Virus record (IMG/VR): IMGVR_UViG_3300030090_002465
Span: 1 to 44,070 of that record
From: a virus
Strand: one strand, 5' to 3'
Length of the DNA stretch: 44,070 nucleotides
Every line of letters begins with the position of its first letter. The stretch's first letter is position 1. The notes under the pieces are model-generated. The model did no database searches, was not told the origin of the DNA, and saw only the letters and a list, made by a program, of their open reading frames with translations. Of the stretch, positions 12,701-21,900 are shown one piece after another. The position numbers and the translations under genes are program-made.

Positions 12701-15700
12701 ATTTTGCAGGAGATGTAACACAAGGAGAAGCATTAGTTCCTCCTACATTAATTGATTTAAATGTAGGGATTGTAAACAAAACTGTTAATAATATGACTCT
12801 TGAACAAGCTAAAGATACTTTAATAAACTCTTTATCAATAGCTATCAAAAGCCATGAAAGATATGTTTACCCTACTATACCTATGGTAAATGCATTAAAG
12901 AGAGATAAGTTATATAAATTAATAGATTTACGTGGTCAAATACCAAGAATAAGAGTTTATGACGGTATAGATAATATAAATATTGATTCTGTAGTAAGAA
13001 AAGAAATTCTTGAAGCTATGTTTGAAAGTAATTTTAATACAGCAAAACTAATTATGAAGAAAAAAGGTGGCTATGCACAAGCTGCACCATCAGGAACTAT
13101 TTTTAATGGTGACCCTATGTATATACAAGCTCAGTCAAATCAAACTTTATTACAAAGATTTTTACCTGGTAAAAATCGAAAATCAAAAGATGAAATGTAT
13201 TTAATGGCTAAGAAACATAAAAATACAGGTTCTGATGTAATACAAGAAGAATGGTGGTACGGATTTATTGAAGATTTATTTAGTGTAGCAAAAGACCCTG
13301 CATATGTAATGGTAGCTAGAGATGGTGTTGAAAATGCAGTTGAGTATTTTACAAAAAATCCTAATGGTAAACAATACATACAAGATTTAATACAACAAAG
13401 TGATGAGCCAGAAGTAAGAAGAATATTAGAAAAAGAATCAGAACTTAAAAAATGGTTACAAGCTATTAATTACGATATTGCAAGATTACAAGGAAATCCT
13501 TCAAGAAAAATTAGAAGAGGAAACAGAGGAATATCTCAAAGACAAGCTAGAGAAATAATACATAATGCAGAAGGAGAAATGATTCTTCCTGATTATGAAG
13601 CAGATTTATCATTAGGTTCACAACAAGTTAAAGAATTTATTGCTAATAGTGGATATTTAAATGGAGAAGATTGGCTTGAACTAGCACAAAAACATGCTGT
13701 TCAAAATAATAGAACAAGAAGTTATTATGGAAAATTTTATAAAAAAGTTAAAAAAGAATTTAATAAAGACATTGTTGAAAACGGATTAGGACCTAGAGAA
13801 CAAGCATATCTTAAATCAGGGTATGATTTTAGCAAAGGTGCAACATATGAATCATCAATGGAGAAATGGGATAAATTATTAGAAGCAGGATATAGAAACT
13901 TATTAGCAAAACCTTCTGATTGGTTAAATAGAGACCCAATGTTTAGATGGTCTTTTTATACAGAAGCACCAAATTTTATACCTACGTTTGATGAAAAAAC
14001 AACAAAAGAATTTTTAGTAGGTGCAAAACCTTGGATTGAAGGTAGTCAAATGTGGGATGATATAGTCCGTGCATCAAAAATACCTAAAATAAAAGAAGAA
14101 GTAAGTGTTACTAGCCTTGAACAAGCAGAGACGTTATTAAAATATAAAGCATTAGAAAATGTAAAAGACTTACTGTATGCAAGTTCTGACAGACATGTAT
14201 TGTCTGATGTTATGGCTACGTATGTTCCATTTCCTGAAATATGGCAAGAAGTTGCAAAGACATGGGGTAAATTAACAATAGATAATCCACAAAAATTTAA
14301 TAGAACACGTATAGCTATAGACGCAGGTAAAGAATCAAAACCTTGGGATACGCACAATGCTTTCTTTGAAACAGACCCTGTAACAGGAGAATTAATGTTT
14401 AATTGGGTTGATGTTGCTAATGTAATGACATTTGGTGTAGCATCTATTCCAGGACAAATGGGATTTGCACCTGTGCAGTCAGCTTTATTAGGAGAAGATT
14501 TAAGAGACGAAGGTGTAAAAGTAAGACCATATGGATTCTTAGAAGGTTTGAACTTAGTAGCAGCTAATGGTTTTTCACCTGGTTTTGGTCCTAATGTACA
14601 AATGGCTTACAAAGTATTTACAAAATATTTTCCTACACCAAAATTTTTAGATGATTTTATTTTAGGAAACTTTAATGCACCTGGTGGTGGTTTTAATATT
14701 GCTGATGAATTACCAGGTTGGGCGAAAGATATTATATTAAAACAACCATTTATGGGTGATGGTGCTGCTTCAGAAGAAATGGAAGCATCAGTAGCTGCAA
14801 CAGTAATGGATATATATACTATGTATTACTATGCAGGTAAATGGACGCCTGATGATACTGAATCACAAAAAGCAGCATTAATAGAAGCTATGGATGCAGC
14901 ATCAAAACATTGGATTATTAGAGGAATGGCTAAAGGTGCTTTTCCTACAGCTATACAACCACGTTATGAATTAAAAGATAAAAATGGTACTTGGTGGGGA
15001 ATACAGGTATTAGCACAAAAATATCAACAGATGCTAGAAAATAATGACTTTGATTATTTTGTAACATCACAACAATTTATTACTAGATTTGGTATTAACC
15101 CAATACCATTAAGACAAGCAACTACTGAAAAGAAAGGTAGATTTCCTGCTAGAAAAGAATCATTTAAATTTTGGCAACAAGCTGAAAATAAACAATTAAT
15201 AGAGGAATATCCACAAACAGCTATATATATAAAAATGGATAGTTGGGATGATGAATTTTCATACCCTGCATTCTTAGAAGGTTCTGAAACATTAGACCCA
15301 CAAGACTATAGAAGAGCATTACAACAAACACTTCTACAATTTGAGTTAGAGGAATACAGACAAGATTTAGTAAATGACCCATCAATGACTGATGCTGCTA
15401 GAAGAGAAGCATATACATTAAAAAAGAATAAATTAGTTGACGAATACAAAATGATTCCATATGGAAACATAGGTAATGCAATTATTAGAGCAGAACAAGA
15501 TTATGTAATGCAAGAATTTAGAATGTGGGAAGACAATGAAATATTAAAAAATTCTGCTGAGTATAAACCTCTTAAATTATTCTTAGATAAATATGATGAA
15601 GCAATAAATGTAGTATTAAACGGTGGTACTTTTACTGTGGGAGATGAGAGCTATACTGTATATGGTAGTGGTGTTAAAAATAAGACTGCTGCAAACTTAA

Positions 15701-15855
15701 AAGGTAGTAACGAAAATACTGCAGCTATAAGGATATTGTTAGATAAATATGCTAGACAATTAGCTAATGAGTATAGAGATACTAACTTTATAGACATGTA
15801 TTTAGGTAACTTTTGGAAAGAGCTAGATAACAGAAGATATGAGAAGGATTTTTAA
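9766..15855 (+). CDS. Giant virion-internal (ejection-type) protein, 2029 residues
   Basis: The protein is mainly alpha-helical and rich in Lys, Glu, Ala and Gln. An amphipathic, mildly hydrophobic stretch lies around residues 275-325 (IDGAFRLGADPINILLGYGA). Scattered aromatic-rich blocks such as WVDVANVMTFGVASIPG (around 1540) stand near the C-terminal third. I find no polymerase signature of the type seen in N4 virion RNA polymerase, no protease or lysozyme motif and no long coiled coil of a tape measure. Size, location right after the portal block and the neighbouring transglycosylase suggest an internal core protein ejected into the host during DNA entry. The next gene starts one base after its stop. 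The function is inferred from context only. Confidence 0.75.
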   Translation: MYYRTNFNLPLHKESLASFNSLNNEQINSFRRSITPELAEKILSIAKAYPTLDKRLAVYTGLYGLEADDDLILRLAQKQQSALEKQQRSVRQSQVGWGKRATQLGFLALDAPFQNISQNFKSTVVAAQETGMPVGKAVAKNLLTAFSPSVEFSDKARESLLGEEFAEKYRATKEAYGPTEWRRAREQQKAGNPLNLGTGILPNSMDLQDTEVYRKEIKLGKTPLEAYMIAEQTYGKPITDEFEKDEYRYKYTTPQGERVPISPGRVVAGQFSKESDVSYAIVSTIIDGAFRLGADPINILLGYGAGVKTAARTVVTQAAVDDFIRNTPTIARALKTLKPTKGGREARALTFGKTANQILDTKWGDEFVDAMTQNTSVARLRMIPGFKKLDPRVLDYLAKVGDKNIMRESLRSLMRQGDFSELMVAPYSGAFVGDEIRLAAQNAPLTKLPMRKSLVGEASDALAKRLGGSTDVAPLRRTVGAFMGKMKNDPFAGLVGMGSQLMYSLPLKTRRLFDLAPDKYAAITQIAETVNNIEGSLIAMGEKEPLRDLFIKEILESKNQQDVVNVVEKLNERIAKFVVKNNPDLAEDPDALEEMIRVSKVVSNTLETKKYFYDADGIALSFPGTKIEYLADAVQKADGTFQSKTVAAPTALTMAQFAEHFVPLIDYQQLAKAGKRFNRLVGPSGSRLKSVMWHDPKKSAFSKINQQFFKVPRKAFVPDPSRGGRVSLSPPGNVDYVYNDIFMQRVLKPSWMLRLALALRVPPEESVRLAYYGGPNVFSHPLLLTSLKSDIGRKGKTVVQMQGSLGEQFFATKIFNEEAEMIAEMVGNKDMVDAVTNLKYEQIEKSIKHLRLNVNAAGEVGDSYLASFLRGDNMTDYAFDEIIGELPKLKKQRVTDRNVRLMAEDIVSWELEEIENAVLKIDGTTLEGAAVSVAPYKSLKTTIDTAEEGFQQTIEQYLSQPNVMKALQKENHVLQVTRNFAGDVTQGEALVPPTLIDLNVGIVNKTVNNMTLEQAKDTLINSLSIAIKSHERYVYPTIPMVNALKRDKLYKLIDLRGQIPRIRVYDGIDNINIDSVVRKEILEAMFESNFNTAKLIMKKKGGYAQAAPSGTIFNGDPMYIQAQSNQTLLQRFLPGKNRKSKDEMYLMAKKHKNTGSDVIQEEWWYGFIEDLFSVAKDPAYVMVARDGVENAVEYFTKNPNGKQYIQDLIQQSDEPEVRRILEKESELKKWLQAINYDIARLQGNPSRKIRRGNRGISQRQAREIIHNAEGEMILPDYEADLSLGSQQVKEFIANSGYLNGEDWLELAQKHAVQNNRTRSYYGKFYKKVKKEFNKDIVENGLGPREQAYLKSGYDFSKGATYESSMEKWDKLLEAGYRNLLAKPSDWLNRDPMFRWSFYTEAPNFIPTFDEKTTKEFLVGAKPWIEGSQMWDDIVRASKIPKIKEEVSVTSLEQAETLLKYKALENVKDLLYASSDRHVLSDVMATYVPFPEIWQEVAKTWGKLTIDNPQKFNRTRIAIDAGKESKPWDTHNAFFETDPVTGELMFNWVDVANVMTFGVASIPGQMGFAPVQSALLGEDLRDEGVKVRPYGFLEGLNLVAANGFSPGFGPNVQMAYKVFTKYFPTPKFLDDFILGNFNAPGGGFNIADELPGWAKDIILKQPFMGDGAASEEMEASVAATVMDIYTMYYYAGKWTPDDTESQKAALIEAMDAASKHWIIRGMAKGAFPTAIQPRYELKDKNGTWWGIQVLAQKYQQMLENNDFDYFVTSQQFITRFGINPIPLRQATTEKKGRFPARKESFKFWQQAENKQLIEEYPQTAIYIKMDSWDDEFSYPAFLEGSETLDPQDYRRALQQTLLQFELEEYRQDLVNDPSMTDAARREAYTLKKNKLVDEYKMIPYGNIGNAIIRAEQDYVMQEFRMWEDNEILKNSAEYKPLKLFLDKYDEAINVVLNGGTFTVGDESYTVYGSGVKNKTAANLKGSNENTAAIRILLDKYARQLANEYRDTNFIDMYLGNFWKELDNRRYEKDF

Positions 15856-17439
15856 ATGAGTCAATACTTAGATGAGAAAACGTTAGAAGATATACAAAAC
15901 TATCTTGCAGAACTAGATGAAACAGGTGGTTTTGCAGATTTTCAACAAGAAGAAGGCATACAAGATTTCTTACTAGAAATAACTAAAAACATACAAGTAC
16001 CAATAAGAACGGAACAAGATGGTAATTATCTAGGTATTAAAGTATATAGTTTGTTTGATATTATATCAGGAAATACAGACTTTGATTTAAAAACAGGAAC
16101 AAGTGACGTAGAAAAATTTGCAGAAGCATCTGATGCAATATATAAGGCTACTGATATGACAACATATATTGATAGTGTTGTTAATTATTTAGAAATTCTT
16201 ATACAACCACAAACAGATAAAAATGGTATAACTGCAAGTATCGGTCCTAAATTGCTAGGTGAAGATGACACTACAGGAGCTGCTTCAGAAGAAATTAAAA
16301 TAGCATTAGGTGATGTATTTGATTTAGTTAACGATTGGTCGCAAGAAACTATTGATAATGAAGATGGTACAACAGCAACATTTTCTGATGTAAATCCTAA
16401 AATACCTGGATTATTTACAGCTAAAAAAGTAGAACAAGATTCTCAAACAGGTGAAATAGTAAGTCGTTCAAGTCAATTTTATACAGGATATAACATTCAA
16501 ATTAATGACAAAAATCAATATGTTAGATACGAAGTAGACCCTGTAACAGGAGACCCAAAATTACAATTAGTTAGAGATGAAAATGGTGACCCTATAAAGC
16601 CATGGTTTACACGTGGTTCTGCGGCAGAAGCATTTATTGGAATGTCACCTACTGAAATATTTAATATACAACAACAATTAGCTGCTGCAGGATTAGATTT
16701 ATCATCTTATAATTTTGTTCCAGGAGAAATAGACTTTTCAACAACAGAAAATGAAATAGGATTTTTAGCAAATTTAATGACACAAGCAAATGATATGCAA
16801 TGGTTAGCACCAAATATGCAATATATAGATAAAGAAGCACCAACAATATTAGGTCAATTAGCACCATTTCTTAAATTAAGAGAAGAAGATATGTTACTTT
16901 CAGGTACTGCTATAGACCCAGAATTTGAAAAACAATTAGAACAATACGGAGAAGAAGTTTTACCTCCTTCAGATATAGAAGTAAAACAAGCTATAGATGG
17001 TTTATTTGCATCTAAAGGATTAACAGCAACTGCTGCAGATTATAAAAAATATGGAGAAATATTAGCAGATTTACAATCACAAGCAGCCGCAAGAGAAATA
17101 GAAATACAGCAAAATAATCTGTCATTAAATGACATAATAGGTTTATCTACAGGAGAATATACATCAGGCGGAGATAAAGTAGTAAGATATGGTGGTGGCA
17201 GCGATATACCTACTAGCTTTAGAGATGTTAAATTTAATGTTAAATTACCTACACCTGAAGAAGCTAGAAGTCAATTAGGAAAGCCTTTACTTACTTCTAT
17301 AAATGTAGCTCAGGAATTAAATAATCAGTTTGAAAAACTAGAAGCTGGTAAAATATCAGCAGTATCTGAAATGGCAGGTAGAAGAGCTTTAGCAAATAGT
17401 TTTAGAGATAACTTTTTAGCTTTTGAGGAGAGTTGGTAA
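15856..17439 (+). CDS. Hypothetical virion-associated protein (527 residues)
   Basis: The acidic N-terminal helix region (LDEKTLEDIQNYLAELDE) is followed by a beta-rich part with VDPVTGDPKLQLVRDENGDP and an Ala/Gln-rich helical C-terminus that includes ADLQSQAAAREIEIQQNN. No family is recognised. It starts directly after the 2029-residue gene and its TAA overlaps the ATG of the transglycosylase gene (TAATG), so it belongs to the same internal-protein cluster. Confidence 0.8.
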   Translation: MSQYLDEKTLEDIQNYLAELDETGGFADFQQEEGIQDFLLEITKNIQVPIRTEQDGNYLGIKVYSLFDIISGNTDFDLKTGTSDVEKFAEASDAIYKATDMTTYIDSVVNYLEILIQPQTDKNGITASIGPKLLGEDDTTGAASEEIKIALGDVFDLVNDWSQETIDNEDGTTATFSDVNPKIPGLFTAKKVEQDSQTGEIVSRSSQFYTGYNIQINDKNQYVRYEVDPVTGDPKLQLVRDENGDPIKPWFTRGSAAEAFIGMSPTEIFNIQQQLAAAGLDLSSYNFVPGEIDFSTTENEIGFLANLMTQANDMQWLAPNMQYIDKEAPTILGQLAPFLKLREEDMLLSGTAIDPEFEKQLEQYGEEVLPPSDIEVKQAIDGLFASKGLTATAADYKKYGEILADLQSQAAAREIEIQQNNLSLNDIIGLSTGEYTSGGDKVVRYGGGSDIPTSFRDVKFNVKLPTPEEARSQLGKPLLTSINVAQELNNQFEKLEAGKISAVSEMAGRRALANSFRDNFLAFEESW

Positions 17440-18782
17440 TGGAATATACACCACAACAATTAGCAGAATTTTTACAATTTGCAGTTAATTATTTGAAACT
17501 AAATGAAGAAAAAATAGAGTTTATTAGTGATGATTTACATTTAGACCCAACTAAAGATAAGGATATACAAAAATATATTGCTATTGCTTTAGCTGAACAT
17601 GGTGAGCCTCAGACTGCAACAAGCACTGGTATTTCAACAAATACACCAGGAGATGGTGGAAATTCAAGAGGACCATGGCAGATACACATACCTACATGGG
17701 AATCAACATTAAGAACGTATGAAGTGTTTGACAAGTATGATGATATTAAAGAGGCTTTAGATGACCCTGGATTAAATGCATTAGCTGCAGTTATTATTGC
17801 ACAACAAAAAACAGGAGATGAAAGAACTGATGGAATTAATAATTGGCAAACAGTTATGAATAAATCAAAAACAGAAGCAGGAACAGAAATAATAGAGGAT
17901 GACCCATATGGAATTAAAAGTGGTAAAGGACAAGTTTATGAGTTTACTGATAAATATGAACAACAGATTATGACTGATACTTTAGGACAAGAACAGCAAG
18001 AAACAGAACTTATCCAAGATAAAGTGGGGAGTATTCAAAAAGAAAATGCTGAAAGATTTAAAGAAGACTCTATGAATATGTCATTGATAAAAGGTAAGTT
18101 ACTATCTGCACAAGAAGGTAATTTATTTAATCCATCTGAAACATTTGTACATATGGTAGGTGGAAGAATGGCACAAACAAGTGGTTCTGCTATAAATAAA
18201 ACAATTCAAAATTCATTATCTAATGTAGATGTTAGTACATTATCTAACAATATGGCATTAGATTTATATTCTTCTTTAATTAATCCATACGTTCCATTGA
18301 ATGCAGAATATGGAGGATTAAGTGCAGAAGGAGATACAACTAATATTATGGATAAATTACAAACTCAGATGTTTGAAGATGATGCCAAATATTACGATAC
18401 TAAAACTAAAAAAATATATTCAGGTAGTGAGATAAATAAAAAAGATGCATTAGTTAGAAATGCTCATTATTCAAGACTTAAAAATAGTACATCAAGTGAT
18501 GACTTGGGTAATTTAATGTTAACTTATCAATACATTTTAAGAAACAAAAATCCTTATGTGAAAGTAGATGACAGTATTTCATCAGAAGTAGCTAATAACA
18601 AAAAAGAAGATAATGAAGAAGGCGTACTAGCATCAATGGGTAATGCAATGCCTGATGATAATGCAGGTGCAAACTTCTTAAATAACTTTGAAAAAGTATT
18701 ACGTATTAATCCACAAAATGGAAATAAAAAAGTAAATAATGATGTAGGAAATGCTTCACGTGATTTTATGAGAGATAGATAA
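17439..18782 (+). CDS. Virion protein with lytic transglycosylase-like domain
   Basis: Residues 40-130 resemble the lysozyme-like/Rpf transglycosylase fold. IAIALAEHGEP carries the probable catalytic Glu53, GDGGNSRGPWQIHIPTWE (71-88) matches the usual glycine/GxWQI signature, and the stretch with GLNALAAVIIAQQ and INNWQTV completes it. The family cleaves peptidoglycan beta-1,4 glycosidic bonds, here presumably to open a path for DNA entry. The remaining 310 residues are helical and of unknown function. The ATG at 17439 overlaps the preceding TAA and has GAGGAGAG before it; a TTG two codons upstream is a poorer start. His follows the catalytic Glu where Ser is common. Confidence 0.72.
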   Translation: MEYTPQQLAEFLQFAVNYLKLNEEKIEFISDDLHLDPTKDKDIQKYIAIALAEHGEPQTATSTGISTNTPGDGGNSRGPWQIHIPTWESTLRTYEVFDKYDDIKEALDDPGLNALAAVIIAQQKTGDERTDGINNWQTVMNKSKTEAGTEIIEDDPYGIKSGKGQVYEFTDKYEQQIMTDTLGQEQQETELIQDKVGSIQKENAERFKEDSMNMSLIKGKLLSAQEGNLFNPSETFVHMVGGRMAQTSGSAINKTIQNSLSNVDVSTLSNNMALDLYSSLINPYVPLNAEYGGLSAEGDTTNIMDKLQTQMFEDDAKYYDTKTKKIYSGSEINKKDALVRNAHYSRLKNSTSSDDLGNLMLTYQYILRNKNPYVKVDDSISSEVANNKKEDNEEGVLASMGNAMPDDNAGANFLNNFEKVLRINPQNGNKKVNNDVGNASRDFMRDR

Positions 18783-18964
18783 TGGCTACAAAAATAAAAT
18801 GGAAAGATGATGAAGAGTTAGTAGAAGTATTTGAAAGCATGGGTATGCATAACATTGATGAATTTGTTGATGGAGATTACATTAAAGAAGATTTTTACAA
18901 TGATGATGGTGTTCAAACATTATTAGAAAAAGGAATGTCGTTAGCTGAAATTATAAGGTTGTAA
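18782..18964 (+). CDS. Hypothetical acidic protein (60 residues)
   Basis: Strongly acidic with two probable helices (DEELVEVFESMGMHNIDEF and VQTLLEKGMSLAEIIRL). It shares one base with the stop of the transglycosylase gene (TAATG) and ends 1 bp before the 1660-residue gene. It may act as a small partner or chaperone of the neighbouring internal proteins; no family is recognised. Confidence 0.75.
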   Translation: MATKIKWKDDEELVEVFESMGMHNIDEFVDGDYIKEDFYNDDGVQTLLEKGMSLAEIIRL

Positions 18965-18965
18965 T

Positions 18966-21900
18966 ATGCCTACAAGCAGAGGAATAAGAGTATCAGAGTT
19001 TGAAAGAACAATACTTGATAATTTAAATACACTATTAAATGAACAAGAAGGTGCTGAAGAATTAAGAAGAATTTTTAGTGAGCTTGAAGAGTCAACACAA
19101 TTAGAAGTAGTAAGAGGTATATTAGAAGAATTTGAAAGAGGTACAACAAATGATGATATTGCAAGAATGGTTGGAACACAAGCTAGTTCACAAGGTGCTT
19201 CTTTAAGTCAAGCAAGAGGATTAACTCTTGTAGACGTAATAGAGGAACTACGTTTAAATAGAGACTCGATTGTAAGTCAAAATACAAATTTAGAAACAGC
19301 GTATCTTGGAGATAGACCAGAACCTAGAAGAGAACCTAGAAGAGATGGACAAGAAAGAAGGACAAGAAATTTAGCTGAAGGATTAGATGTATTAGAAGAA
19401 GACCATAAATTTTTTACTGACTTGTACGAAGCATTAAAAGAAGATAATCCTGATTTTGAAAAAACATTTAAAGAATCTTATTCTATGGCAGAAAGAAATC
19501 CTAATTTACCATTTGAATTAAATGAATTTGATGAAATATTTGATATTAAATATAGAAATGAACTTGTTATGTTATTAGATACTTTAGGTATTACAACAAG
19601 AAAATATGGTAAAGATGTTCACCGTTCTGGAGATTGGCATCCTGTTAGTAATCAACTTTATGAATTTGTAGATTTCAGGTTTTCAGGTAGTGATTGGTGG
19701 GTAAATCAAACACCAAGTGGTAATGCAGTACAAGAGTTTGCTAAAAAGAATAAAATTGTTCTTTCTCATACTGGTTTAGCATTAGCTAGATTTAATGAAC
19801 AATATTTAGATGGAGATGGAAAATTACCTGATAATTGGGTTATGTTAAATCAGTTTGGTAATAATAGCATCAACCACCACAGTCTTCCATTAAAATCACC
19901 AAAAGAAGGAGATGTAACAATCTCTAGTAAATTTGATGAATTAGCAGAAGTACATGCTCGTAATAGATTATTTATATTTCCTGAAGATATGGAAACAGTA
20001 CAAAATAAACTTGGAAAGTTACATAATAAAATAATAAAAACAAAATTATTTGAAGGTGGTAGCGATACAATAGTTTCAAAATTAGGTAATGAAATAGGAA
20101 CAAAAGATGTTGTAAGAAAAACTAACGCTTTATTTTCATCAAGAATAAACACTACAGCACACGAATCAAGTTTTTATAAATCATTACATTTGCTTTATGG
20201 AGTAAATGATACAAATGATATTACAAAGTTAATTAATAGAGCTGTAATAGATACTGTTGTAGAACTGTCTGTAACTACTATTGGTTCTAAAAAACCAAAG
20301 GGAGCTATGGATATAAATGAAACTATTGTAAAAGATAGAATGCCAAATGGTTCACCTAAAAAATGGTTTGATAAAATAAAAACAGGCAGTCTGCCTTGGA
20401 ATAAAGTACAAAATAGAGCTGGTCAAGTATTTGGTTTAATTTATACATTACCTGATGGAACAGACATAATAACAACATTGATAAGTAGTGACTCTAATAG
20501 AACTGACTTAAATAATAATATTAGCCCTGGTGGTAATGTAACTGCTAATTTTATAAATCTTATTCCCCAAGACGTAATAGGTGCTTATCCTTCAATGAAA
20601 AAAATAAGAGGAATAAAAGGAAATTTAGTAAGACACGCCATAAGTTGGTGGAAAGAAATGATAAATTACGCAGATGAAACTGGTGTATATTTTCAAAACA
20701 CTCCTATTAATACATACGTTGGAGGTACTTATCATACGCTTGGTGGTTTCGAATATATAGAAGACCTTATAGGTGATGTTCACGCAACTTCTGATGGTGG
20801 TGGTATGACTAGAGTTCCAATACCACCTGAAATTAATAAATTAGGTAAATCTCGTGGTGGTAAATTTAAGTTTATAAATAAGATAATAGATTATCCTGTA
20901 GGTGCTCCTCACTTTGTTGGTGATACTAAAGTTACAAGAAGACCAATACATAACGCTTTAGATTCAAGAGATGTAAAATTGCTCATAGCAGCATCAGAAG
21001 GGTTTTATGATTCTGATAGTGATTATATGAAACGTAAAGATGTAAGAAATAAAGATATTATGTTTAAATATCTTAAACAAAGAAGTTTAGATGCAAATTC
21101 TTTATTCCCTATTTACAGCAATAAAATTAATGATTTGGATAATGCAGTTAGTGGTTCTTATTTAGCAGATTTTACTACGCTTAATGAAATTTTTAATTTA
21201 ATTAGCAACGACCAAATTAAAACAAGTGATATTGCAAGAATACTTTTAGCATCAGATGCATTAGATGATTATGTTTTAGGAAATTTTGTAGAAGATGATA
21301 TTCGTTATGTGGAACATCCTATATGGAAAAGAAATGAACCTTTTGCAAAAAGCATTCTTGATGAATTAGAAACAGCACAATTTGAAACAGGTGACGCAAC
21401 AAAATTTAAAAAAACATTAGAAGGTGTAAGACATTTAGCTAGTGAAAACTTTGATTGGGCAAGAGCAAATATGACTAGAGAAGCAGGGAATTTAGATTTT
21501 TTAATAAGTTCTTTATTATCACAAGCAAATGATATTGCATTAAATGATTATGAAGGTAAAACATTAGCTGATAAAATAGCTGATGTAAACGGTTCATATG
21601 CTACTGTTGAAGATGCTCGTCAATTACCTGCAGAAACTTTACAAACATACAAAGATACATTTATTAGAGAAGGTGCAGAAGTAGAAACAGTTGCAGAAGT
21701 AGAAAGACCAAGAGATGTTGTTTCTACAAATCTTGAAAACAATCTAACACAAGGAAACCTTTATAGAGAACTAGAAAATCAAGCCATGGCAATGGATGTA
21801 GATGTCTTTGAAGCAGAAAGTGGAGAGTATCTAAATGATATTGTAAACGATACGGATTTAGCTGTATTTGTTCCTGATGATATGACATTATTTGGACAAA

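Noticed and set aside
17433-17438. TTG start of the transglycosylase gene
   Set aside because: ATG 17439 overlaps the preceding TAA, as is usual in this genome, and has a purine-rich site at the right distance.
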